Shown piece by piece: positions 25,720 to 33,328 of a DNA stretch of 64,000 bases. The position numbers and the translations under genes are program-made. How positions within the stretch are numbered: the stretch's first letter is position 1; each line of letters starts with the position of its first letter. Where the stretch lies: contig NZ_JAAVUP010000006.1 in NCBI RefSeq assembly GCF_012163135.1, positions 62,001-126,000 on the forward strand, read 5' to 3'. The notes beneath the pieces were generated by a model, which saw only the letters and a program-made list of their open reading frames with translations, did not search any database and was not told where the DNA came from. The DNA comes from Neoroseomonas oryzicola. Its GTDB lineage: Bacteria; Pseudomonadota; Alphaproteobacteria; Acetobacterales; Acetobacteraceae.

Positions 25720-26618
25720 CCCGGCTCGCGGTTCTGCGCGGTCAGCGACGCCAGCGTCCGCAGCAGCGTCCCGCCGCCGCGCCGCCGGTGCGCCAGCCAG
25801 ATCCGTGACACCGCCGCCGGGCTCGCGATCGGCAGCACGCGCAGTTCCGGCAGGCTGAGCCGGCACAGGCAGCGCGGCAGGATCGAGATGCCCATCCCCG
25901 TGCCGATCAGCGCGAGGATGGAGCCGTTCTGGTTCGCCTCCTGCTCGATGCGCGGTTCGAAGCCGGCGGTCGCGCAGATCGCCGCGACATGTTCATGCAG
26001 CGCGCTGTCGGACCGCGGCGAGAAGTGGATGAAGGGCTCCTCGGCCAGTTCCTCGAGCGGCACGGGCTTCTCCCCGCGCGCCAGGCGATGGCTGCGATGG
26101 ACGACGAGCATCATCGGCTCGCGCATCACCTCGAGCAGCGCGATGCCGGGCGGCACCTCGGGCCGCGTGGCGTAGCGGAGATAGGCGATCTCGAGGCTGC
26201 CGGCCGCGAGCTCCCGCACCGCCGCGTAGACCGCACGTTCCCGCAGCACCAGCCGCACCCGCGGATGCTGCCGCCGGAAGCCGAGGACCGCCGCTGCCAC
26301 CGGCTCGGCCAGCAGCGCCGAGGGGAACAGCCCCACGGTCAGCTCCCCGATCTCCCCGCGATGGGCGCGCGCCGCGGTCTGGCGCGCCCGGTCGGCCTGG
26401 TCGAGCGTCGCCCGCGCCTCGGCCAGGAACAGCCGCCCGGCCTCGGTCAGCGCCACATTGCGGCTGCTGCGGTCGAACAGCCGGACCTGCAGGTCTTCCT
26501 CCAGCGCGCGGATCTGCTGGCTCAGCGGCGGCTGGGAGATGCCGAGGCGTTCCGCCGCACGGCTGAAATGCAGCTCCTCGGCGACGACGACGAAGTACCT
26601 GAGGTGCCGGAGTTCCAT
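25716..26618 (-). CDS. LysR family transcriptional regulator
   Basis: This is a 300-residue LysR-type regulator. The N-terminal helix-turn-helix is MELRHLRYFVVVAEEL through GISQPPLSQQIRALE (1-45), followed by the linker helix and a periplasmic-binding-protein-like effector domain (about 90-290). The ATG before ELRHL is the family-typical start; a TTG ten codons earlier would lie inside the operator. It is divergent from the hydantoinase-type genes, and the gap holds a perfect LysR box, so it most likely controls them. Its closest family pattern is the CatR/BenM-like group that begins MELRHLRYF. Confidence 0.92.
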   Translation of the reverse strand: MELRHLRYFVVVAEELHFSRAAERLGISQPPLSQQIRALEEDLQVRLFDRSSRNVALTEAGRLFLAEARATLDQADRARQTAARAHRGEIGELTVGLFPSALLAEPVAAAVLGFRRQHPRVRLVLRERAVYAAVRELAAGSLEIAYLRYATRPEVPPGIALLEVMREPMMLVVHRSHRLARGEKPVPLEELAEEPFIHFSPRSDSALHEHVAAICATAGFEPRIEQEANQNGSILALIGTGMGISILPRCLCRLSLPELRVLPIASPAAVSRIWLAHRRRGGGTLLRTLASLTAQNREPG

Positions 26619-26620
26619 GC

Positions 26621-26643
26621 ATCCATTCGTAGAAGATATGGAT
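26621..26643. promoter_or_regulatory. LysR box, T-N11-A
   Basis: ATCCAT and ATGGAT form a perfect 6-bp dyad separated by 11 nt, so the inner bases are exactly T-N11-A, the canonical LysR-type binding core. A second overlapping dyad, ATATG-N15-CATAT, spans 26636-26660. The first dyad begins 3 bp from the LysR start codon, fitting autoregulation together with control of the divergent genes. Confidence 0.65.
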
Positions 26644-26723
26644 TTCAACTCAAGTCATATTGGATGCCTTCGCACGCCCCTTCCTAAACTCGTGGCGCTA
26701 CCGCAACGCGCTGGACGGACAGG

Positions 26724-28379
26724 ATGAGCGACGCCACCCCGGACGCCTTCGACCCCATCACCCTCGAGATCTACTGGAACCGGCTGATCTCGGCCGCCGA
26801 CGAGGCCGCGACCGGCCTGCTGCGGACGGCCTTCTCGACCATCGTGCGGGAGTCGAACGACTTCGCGACGGTGCTCATGGACCGCAACGGCAACTCCGTC
26901 TCGGAGAACACCGGCGGACTCGCCTCCTTCTCCTGCATCCTGCCGCGCACGACGAAGGACTTCCTGACCCGCTTCCCGGCCGAAACCTGGAAGCCCGGCG
27001 ACACGATCGTCACCAACGATCCGTGGCTCGCGACCGGCCACCTGCCGGACTTCACCGTGGTGACCGGCATCTTCCACCGCGGGAAGCTGGTCGGCTTCTC
27101 CGGCTCGATCTCCCATTCCCCCGATGTCGGCGGTGCCCTGTGGTCGGCCGATTGCCGCGAGATCTTCGAGGAAGGCATCCGCATTCCGCCCTCCCGCCTG
27201 CTGCGCGAGGGCGCGTGGAACCAGCAGCTGCTGGACATTCTCCTCGGCAATGTCCGCGTGCCGCGCCAGGTCCTGGGCGACCTGCAGGCGCAGGTGGTGG
27301 CGGCCGAGGTCGGCGCGCGCCGCGTCGCCGAATTCCTCGAGGATACCGGCCTGCCCGACCTGCAGGGCCTCTCCGCCGCACTGAGCGAACGCGCCGACCG
27401 CGCCATGCGCCGCGCCATCGCCGAGGTCCCCGACGGCACCTGGCATTCCGAGATCACCGCCGACGGCTTCGACGACAAGCACACCCGCATCGTCTGCAAG
27501 GTCACGGTGCGGGGCGACACGATGCACATCGACTATGCGGGCACCTCCCCGCAGATCGATCGCGGCATCAACTGCGTGATGAACTACACGCACGCCTATT
27601 CGGTCTATCCGGTGAAGTGCGCGCTCGATCCCTTCACGCCGCGCAACGAGGGCTCCTACCAGGCGATCACCGTCGCCGCGCCGGAACGCAGCATCCTGAA
27701 CCCGCTCTATCCCGCACCTGTCAGCGCGCGGCAGTTGACCGGGCACCTGCTGGCGGGCGCGATCTACCAGGCGCTCGCGCAGGTCATCCCGAACAAGGTC
27801 ATCGCCGATTGCGGCGGCGCGCCGACCATGCGCGCGCTGTTCAGCGGCACCCGGCCGGATGGCGACAGCTTCTCCCAGGTGCTCTTCGCCTCGGGCGGCA
27901 TGGGCGCCTGCCCCCACAAGGATGGCATGTCCGCCACCGCTTTCCCCACCAATGTCGGCGCCGGCTCCATCGAGGCCTATGAGAGCGTCGCCCCGATCAT
28001 CGTGCGCAAGAAGCGCCTGCGCGTGGATTCCGGCGGCCCGGGCACCTTCCGCGGCGGGCTCGGGCAGGAGATCGAGTTGCAGCTCGACACCGACGCGCCG
28101 GCGCGCCTGTCGCTGCTGTCCGATCGCCACCAGAACCCCGCCGGCGGCATCCTCGGCGGGCTGCCGGGCGGCCCCTCGGTCATCGCCTTCGGCGACGGGA
28201 CCAAGCCGCACCCGAAGTCCCGCACCTCCATCGGGCCGCGCGAATCCGTGCTGCTGCTCTATGCGGGCGGCGGCGGCTATGGCGACCCGAAGAAGCGCGC
28301 GCGTGAAGCGGTGATGGAAGACCTCCGCCACGGCTACATCTCGGCCGCAGCGGCCAAGACCATCTACGGCGTGGAGTGA
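26724..28379 (+). CDS. Hydantoinase B / oxoprolinase family protein
   Basis: This is a 551-residue HyuB-type subunit of the ATP-dependent hydantoinase/5-oxoprolinase/acetone-carboxylase superfamily. Typical segments are FDPITLEIYWNRL at the N-terminus, NDPWLATGHLPDF near 98-110 and the Gly-rich SGGPGTFRGGLGQEIELQL near 436-454. With its HyuA partner it opens cyclic amides such as hydantoins or 5-oxoproline using ATP, or performs a related carboxylation. Its TGA overlaps a GTG, and the HyuA gene starts within 6 bp. Gene order here is B then A, the reverse of the second set in this window. Confidence 0.9.
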   Translation: MSDATPDAFDPITLEIYWNRLISAADEAATGLLRTAFSTIVRESNDFATVLMDRNGNSVSENTGGLASFSCILPRTTKDFLTRFPAETWKPGDTIVTNDPWLATGHLPDFTVVTGIFHRGKLVGFSGSISHSPDVGGALWSADCREIFEEGIRIPPSRLLREGAWNQQLLDILLGNVRVPRQVLGDLQAQVVAAEVGARRVAEFLEDTGLPDLQGLSAALSERADRAMRRAIAEVPDGTWHSEITADGFDDKHTRIVCKVTVRGDTMHIDYAGTSPQIDRGINCVMNYTHAYSVYPVKCALDPFTPRNEGSYQAITVAAPERSILNPLYPAPVSARQLTGHLLAGAIYQALAQVIPNKVIADCGGAPTMRALFSGTRPDGDSFSQVLFASGGMGACPHKDGMSATAFPTNVGAGSIEAYESVAPIIVRKKRLRVDSGGPGTFRGGLGQEIELQLDTDAPARLSLLSDRHQNPAGGILGGLPGGPSVIAFGDGTKPHPKSRTSIGPRESVLLLYAGGGGYGDPKKRAREAVMEDLRHGYISAAAAKTIYGVE

Positions 28380-28384
28380 CGCGC

Positions 28385-30484
28385 ATGACCACCACTGCTT
28401 CCGCGCGCGTCGGCGTCGATGTCGGCGGCACCTTCACCGACCTGGTGCTGCACGACCCGGTGCGCAACATCGTCCGCACCGGCAAGCTGCTGACCACGCC
28501 GGACGATCCCTCCGAGGCGATCCTCAACGGTATCGCGCGCATCCTGCGCGAGGCCGAGCTCAAGCCCGAGGACGTACACAGCGTCATCCACGGCACGACC
28601 CTGGTGACCAACACCATCATCGAGCGCACCGGCGCCACGGTCGGCCTGCTGACCACGGAAGGCTTCCGCGACAGCATCGAGATCGGGCGCGAGACGCGCT
28701 ACGACCTCTATGACCTCTTCCTCGAAACCCCGGCACTGCTGGTCCCGCGCGCGCGGCGGCTCGAGATCCCCGAGCGCATCGCCTCGGACGGCCGCATCCT
28801 CCTGCCGCTGGACGAAGCCGCCGTCGTCGCCGCCACGAAGCAGCTGGTCGAGGCCGAGGGTGCCGAAGCCATCGCCGTCGGCTTCCTCCATTCCTACCAC
28901 AGCCCGCAGCACGAAAAGCGCGCCGGCGAGATCATCCGCGCGCTCTATCCGAACCTGCCGGTCTCGCTCTCGGCCGAGGTCGCGCCCGAGATCCGCGAGT
29001 TCGAGCGCATCTCCACCGCCTCCGCCAACGCCTATGTGCAGCCGCTGATGGCCCGCTACCTCGATCGCGTGCAGACCACGCTGCAGTCGACCGGCTTCCG
29101 CGGGCACCTCTACATCATGCTCTCGGGCGGCGGCATCACCACGGTGCGCGAGGCGAAGGACTTCCCGATCCGCCTGATCGAATCCGGCCCCGCCGCCGGC
29201 GCCATGGCGTCCGCCTTCATCTCGCGCCTCACGGGGCTCGAGCATGTCGTCTCCTTCGACATGGGCGGCACCACGGCGAAGATGTGCCTGGTCGACCACC
29301 ACGAGCCGAACCACAAGTTCGACTTCGAGGCCGGCCGCGTCCGCCGCTTCCAGAAGGGCTCGGGCCTGCCGCTGAAGGTCTCGGTCGTCGACATGATCGA
29401 GATCGGCGCCGGTGGCGGTTCTCTCGCGCGCATCGATCCCGGCTCGGGGCTGATGAAGGTCGGGCCGCGCAGCGCGGGCGCCAAGCCCGGGCCGGTCTGC
29501 TACGGCCGCGGCGGCACCGAACCCGCCGTGACGGATGCCGACCTCGTGCTCGGCCGCCTCGACCCCGCCTACTTCCTCGGCGGCGAGATGGCGCTGAACC
29601 TCGACCCCGTCCGCCGCGCCTTCGAGACACGCATCACTGCCGAGACCGGCATCGCCGTCGAGCAGGCCGCGCTCGGCGTGCAGCGGATCGTCGACGAGAC
29701 CATGGCCTCGGCGACGCGCATGCACCTCGCCGAAAAGGGCAAGGATCCGCGCCGCTACACCATGATCGCCTTCGGCGGCGCGGGGCCCGTCCACGCCTGG
29801 AACCTCGCGCGGCTGCTCAAGATCAAGCGGCTGGTGGTGCCGCTCGGCGCCGGCGTCGCCTCGGCGCTCGGCTTCCTCGTCGCCCCGCCGGCGACCGACA
29901 TGGTGCGGTCCTACGTCGCGCGGCTGGAACGCATCGACTGGACGCGAGTGAACGCCCTGTTCGCCGAAATGAAGGCCGCGGGCAGCGCCCTGCTGACCGA
30001 GGCCGGCGCCACCCCCGGCAGCATCACCTTCAGGCCCGTCGCCGAGATGCGCCATGTCGGCCAGGGCTTCGAGATCCCGGTGCTGCTGCCGGGCCTCGAA
30101 CTCTCCGACGCCGACCTGCCCACGATCCGGGAACGCTTCTTCGCGGCATATCGCGACCGCTTCGAACGCGTGGTCGAGGAGAGCCCAATCGAGGCGCTGA
30201 GCTGGCGCCTGTCCTGTTCCGCGCCCGGCTGGACCATCGACCTCGCCGGCGCCGTGCCGCGCACGGCCGAGGCCGGCCCCGCCGCGCCGCGCACGCAGCG
30301 CCGCGTGCTGTTCGAAGGCGCCGGCTGGCTCGATTGCCCGGTCTATGATCGCTACGCACTGCGCGCCGGGGCGCGGATCACCGGCCCGGCGCTGATCGAG
30401 GAACGCGAATCGACCTGCGTCGTCGGCCCCGGCAGCGAGGTCGTCGTCGACGACTTCCTGAACCTGGTCATCGACGTCACCTAG
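28385..30484 (+). CDS. Hydantoinase A / oxoprolinase family protein
   Basis: This is about 699 residues of a HyuA-type ATPase subunit with the acetate/sugar kinase-Hsp70 fold. Landmarks are VGVDVGGTFTDLVLHD near 8-23, the HGTTLVTNTIIERTG segment, SFDMGGTTAKM in the second half-site and AFGGAGPVHA. It acts with the upstream HyuB subunit. I chose the ATG 6 bp after the HyuB stop; a GTG overlapping that stop (GTGA) is in frame and equally possible. The last residues are followed by a strong hairpin. Confidence 0.9.
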   Translation: MTTTASARVGVDVGGTFTDLVLHDPVRNIVRTGKLLTTPDDPSEAILNGIARILREAELKPEDVHSVIHGTTLVTNTIIERTGATVGLLTTEGFRDSIEIGRETRYDLYDLFLETPALLVPRARRLEIPERIASDGRILLPLDEAAVVAATKQLVEAEGAEAIAVGFLHSYHSPQHEKRAGEIIRALYPNLPVSLSAEVAPEIREFERISTASANAYVQPLMARYLDRVQTTLQSTGFRGHLYIMLSGGGITTVREAKDFPIRLIESGPAAGAMASAFISRLTGLEHVVSFDMGGTTAKMCLVDHHEPNHKFDFEAGRVRRFQKGSGLPLKVSVVDMIEIGAGGGSLARIDPGSGLMKVGPRSAGAKPGPVCYGRGGTEPAVTDADLVLGRLDPAYFLGGEMALNLDPVRRAFETRITAETGIAVEQAALGVQRIVDETMASATRMHLAEKGKDPRRYTMIAFGGAGPVHAWNLARLLKIKRLVVPLGAGVASALGFLVAPPATDMVRSYVARLERIDWTRVNALFAEMKAAGSALLTEAGATPGSITFRPVAEMRHVGQGFEIPVLLPGLELSDADLPTIRERFFAAYRDRFERVVEESPIEALSWRLSCSAPGWTIDLAGAVPRTAEAGPAAPRTQRRVLFEGAGWLDCPVYDRYALRAGARITGPALIEERESTCVVGPGSEVVVDDFLNLVIDVT

Positions 30485-30491
30485 CGGCATA

Positions 30492-30518
30492 CGCCGGGCG
30501 ACGCAGGATCGCCCGGCG
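30492..30518. terminator. Bidirectional hairpin between convergent genes
   Basis: A perfect 10-bp inverted repeat (CGCCGGGCGA / TCGCCCGGCG, 7-nt loop) fills the 51-bp gap between the convergent HyuA and Bug-family genes. No T-run follows on either strand, so it may act by RNA structure or with Rho rather than as a classical intrinsic terminator. Confidence 0.6.
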
Positions 30519-30535
30519 GCCCGCCCGCGAAAGCG

Positions 30536-31498
30536 CTATGGCTTCGCCATCCCGGCACGGCGCAGGATCGGGCCCATCTGCTCCGCGCCACGCGCCAGCA
30601 GCGCCTCGTACTCCTTCCCCGGCAGCGCCTGCGGGTCGACGCCGGTCGCACCGATCTGCTCGGCCACCGCGGGGTCGCGCAGCGCGGCGAGCGACGCGGC
30701 CTCCAGCCGCTCCAGCACCGGCCGCGGCGTGCCGCGCGGCACCGCGATGCCGAGCCAGGAATCGATCTCCACCTCGTAGCCCGCCTCCCGCATCGTCGGG
30801 ACGTCGGGGAATTCCTGCCAGCGCATCGGGCTGGCCGAGGCCAGCAGCCGTAGCTGCCCCGCCCGGATCTGCGCCACCACGTCGGACGGATTCTGCACGA
30901 TCACGTCGACCTGGCCGCCGAGCAGCGCCGTCACCGTCTCGGCGCCCGAGCGATACTGCACCTGCTCGAACTTCCCGCCCGTCAGGCGGCCGAGCTCGAA
31001 CATCGCGAGGTTGTTCGGCGCCGAGGGCGCGCCGACGAAGAGCCCGTTGCCCTGCTTCGCCGCACGCACCAGGTCATCGAGCGTCCGGTGCGGCGAATCC
31101 GCGCGCACCGTCACGCCGTAGCGGAACCGCCCATACCCCGCGACGAAGTCGAAGCTGCCGATGGTGTAGGGCACGTCGCGCACATGCGGCTGGATCGCGA
31201 CGGTCGAATAGGTGACGACGCCGATCGTATAGCCATCAGGCCGCTGCGTCGCGACGAAGGCCGGCCCGATCGTGCCTTCGGCGCCGGGCCGGTTGACCAC
31301 GACGACGGGCTTGCCGAGTTGCCGTTCCAGACCGCGCGAGAAGGCACGCGCCGAGACGTCGGTGTTGCCGCCGGCGCCGTAGTTGACGACCAGCTGGATC
31401 TCGCGCTCCGGCCAATCGGCGCGCGCGGCGCCGGCACCGGCCACGGCCATGCCGGCCGCAAGCGCCGGCAGATGCCGGCGGCGCAGGGTGATGCTCAT
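30536..31498 (-). CDS. Bug/TctC family tripartite tricarboxylate-type binding protein
   Basis: This is a 320-residue periplasmic binding protein of the Bug/TctC family, which binds carboxylates, amino acids or nicotinate-like ligands. The signal peptide (LRRRHLPALAAGMAVAGAGA, cut near ARA-DW) is followed by the family pattern IQLVVNYGAGGNTDVSARA. The later GFRP-like variant region reads TVRADSPHRTLDDL. The upstream frame stays open into the next gene, but the signal peptide fixes this ATG. No TctA/TctB membrane genes are near. It is the last gene of the ThDP-enzyme/dehydrogenase unit and presumably captures that pathway's substrate. Confidence 0.88.
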   Translation of the reverse strand: MSITLRRRHLPALAAGMAVAGAGAARADWPEREIQLVVNYGAGGNTDVSARAFSRGLERQLGKPVVVVNRPGAEGTIGPAFVATQRPDGYTIGVVTYSTVAIQPHVRDVPYTIGSFDFVAGYGRFRYGVTVRADSPHRTLDDLVRAAKQGNGLFVGAPSAPNNLAMFELGRLTGGKFEQVQYRSGAETVTALLGGQVDVIVQNPSDVVAQIRAGQLRLLASASPMRWQEFPDVPTMREAGYEVEIDSWLGIAVPRGTPRPVLERLEAASLAALRDPAVAEQIGATGVDPQALPGKEYEALLARGAEQMGPILRRAGMAKP

Positions 31499-31539
31499 GA
31501 ACGTTCTCTCCCGTGCTGCAGAACTCGTCGTGGGCCGGC

Positions 31540-32298
31540 TCAGGGCATGTAGCTGCCGCCGCCGACGTCGATGGTGGTGCCGGTCAGGTAGGCCGCGGCG
31601 TCGGAGGCGAGAAAATGCACCACCTCCGCCACCTCCTCCGGCTCGCCGAGGCGCCCGAGCGGGATGCGCTGCAGGAAGGCCTCGTTCATCCCGGGCGCGG
31701 CGCCGGCGACCATGTCGCTCATGATGCGGCCCGGCGCGACGCTGTTGACCGTGATGCCGAAGGGGCCGAGCTCCGCCGCCAGGTTGCGCGCGAACCCCAT
31801 CAACCCGGCCTTGGAGGTGCCGTAATAGGCGCCGGTGATCGTGCTCGGCACATGCGCCGCCTGGCTCGTCATCATCACGATGCGCCCCCAGCCGCGCGCC
31901 TTCAGCACCGGGATCGCCTGGCGCGACAGCAGGAACGGCCCGGTCAGGTTCACCGCCAGCACGCGCTGCCATTCCTCGAGCGGGATCTCCTCGACCATCC
32001 GCTTGCGGCCATCGACCTTGGGCGAGATGCCCGCGTTGTTCACGACGACGCCGAGCCGATCCCACCAGTCGCCCAGCACCTGCGGCAGCGCCGCGATCGC
32101 GGCCTCATCCGCGACGTCGAGGCGAATGGCGCGGGCCGCATGCCCCTGCGCGACGATGGCAGCGGCGGTCTCCTCCACGCGGTCGAGCACATCGGCCAGC
32201 ACGACCGGATGCCCGGCCGCGGCCAGGCGCTTCGCGATGGCTGCGCCCAGCCCGCGTGCGGCGCCGGTGACGATGGCGACGCGGTCGGCATTGCTCAT
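31540..32298 (-). CDS. Short-chain dehydrogenase/reductase (FabG-like)
   Basis: This is a 252-residue classical SDR, NAD(P)-dependent. The cofactor motif TGAARGLG is at 11-18, NNAG near 87-90, and the catalytic Tyr-X3-Lys is in AYYGTSKAGL, preceded by the Ser of MTSQAA. Asp after the second strand (VLADVLDRVEE) favours NAD(H) over NADP(H). Its ATG overlaps the stop of the upstream alcohol dehydrogenase by 4 bp. In this operon it probably oxidises a hydroxyl of a sugar-acid-like intermediate rather than serving fatty-acid synthesis. Confidence 0.9.
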   Translation of the reverse strand: MSNADRVAIVTGAARGLGAAIAKRLAAAGHPVVLADVLDRVEETAAAIVAQGHAARAIRLDVADEAAIAALPQVLGDWWDRLGVVVNNAGISPKVDGRKRMVEEIPLEEWQRVLAVNLTGPFLLSRQAIPVLKARGWGRIVMMTSQAAHVPSTITGAYYGTSKAGLMGFARNLAAELGPFGITVNSVAPGRIMSDMVAGAAPGMNEAFLQRIPLGRLGEPEEVAEVVHFLASDAAAYLTGTTIDVGGGSYMP

Positions 32299-33326
32299 GG
32301 GATCAGGATCACCTTGCTGGCCGCGCGCTGCCGCGCGAGTTCGAAGCCTTCGAGCCCGCGGTCGAGCGGCAGGCGGTGCGTGATCATTGGCCGATAGGCT
32401 TCCGGCTCCCGCGCGAGCAGCGCGATGACACGCTCCCAGGTCCGCGGTTCGGACCCGTGCGACGCCCGCAACTGGTGCCGGTTGCGCACGAAGACGGTCA
32501 GCGGCAGCGACAGCGGCGCCGCATGGATGCCGGCGACCACCAGCACGCCCTCCCGCTTCAGGACCGGCAGGGCGTCGGTGATGGACGGTGGATGGCCGGT
32601 CGCTTCAAGAACGACGTCCACCGGCTTGCCGCCGGTCAGCGCCAGCACTTGCTCCGCCAGCGGCCCTTCCGCGACATCCACGATGTCGTGGAAGCCGAGT
32701 TGCCGCAGCACGGCATAGCGCGGCTGGTCCGCGCGCCCCGCCACGATCACGCGCCCCGCGCCCGCGGCGCGCGCCATCAGCGCCAGCCCCTGCCCGATCG
32801 TACCCGGCCCCAGCACCAGCACCGTGTCACCGAGGCCGACCTCGCCCACCAGCACCGCCTCGCCCGCGACCGCCAGCGGTTCCACCAGCGCGCCGAGTTC
32901 CGCGTCCACCGCCTCGGGCAGCGGCAGCACGTTGCCCGCCGGCACGTTCACCTGCGCCGCGAAGCCGCCATCCGTCGTCAGGCCGAGCGTCAGCCGCTCG
33001 CCCCGCGCGCGCGGGTCGCCCGGCCAGGCGATGCTGCCGTCGCCGCGCACGACGCGCGGATGCACCGACACGCGGGTGCCCGTCGCGACCGCCGCACCCG
33101 GCCCCGCCGCCACCACGCGCCCGGCGAACTCGTGCCCCATCGTCAGCGGCAGGTAGGGCACCATGTGCCCGTAGCCGTCCGTCCATTCATAGGCGTGGAC
33201 ATCGCTGCCGCAGATGCCCACCGCCTCGACGCGCACCGTGACCTCGCCCGGGCCGGGGGCGCCAGGCTCGGACACCTCCAGCGCCTCGAGCCCGAAGCCG
33301 GCCTGCGTCTTGCGCAGCGCGAGCAT
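32295..33326 (-). CDS. Medium-chain (zinc-type) alcohol dehydrogenase lacking the structural-zinc lobe
   Basis: This is a 343-residue MDR-family dehydrogenase. The catalytic zinc region VGICGSDVHAYE and GHEFAGRVV is intact, and the Rossmann motif is VLGPGTIGQGLAL near 173-185. The lobe that usually carries four Cys for structural zinc is replaced by a Cys-free stretch (VHPRVVRGDGSIAWPGDP), unlike the idonate-type paralogue further right. The ATG lies 2 bp after the stop of the ThDP-enzyme gene, so the coupling is tight. It is likely a polyol or sugar-acid dehydrogenase with an unknown substrate. Confidence 0.88.
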   Translation of the reverse strand: MLALRKTQAGFGLEALEVSEPGAPGPGEVTVRVEAVGICGSDVHAYEWTDGYGHMVPYLPLTMGHEFAGRVVAAGPGAAVATGTRVSVHPRVVRGDGSIAWPGDPRARGERLTLGLTTDGGFAAQVNVPAGNVLPLPEAVDAELGALVEPLAVAGEAVLVGEVGLGDTVLVLGPGTIGQGLALMARAAGAGRVIVAGRADQPRYAVLRQLGFHDIVDVAEGPLAEQVLALTGGKPVDVVLEATGHPPSITDALPVLKREGVLVVAGIHAAPLSLPLTVFVRNRHQLRASHGSEPRTWERVIALLAREPEAYRPMITHRLPLDRGLEGFELARQRAASKVILIP

Positions 33327-33328
33327 GG

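Noticed and set aside
31499..32065. N-terminal extension of the Bug protein at 30536-31498
   Set aside because: The extension overlaps the SDR gene in another frame and precedes a clear signal peptide, so the upstream open frame is chance readthrough.
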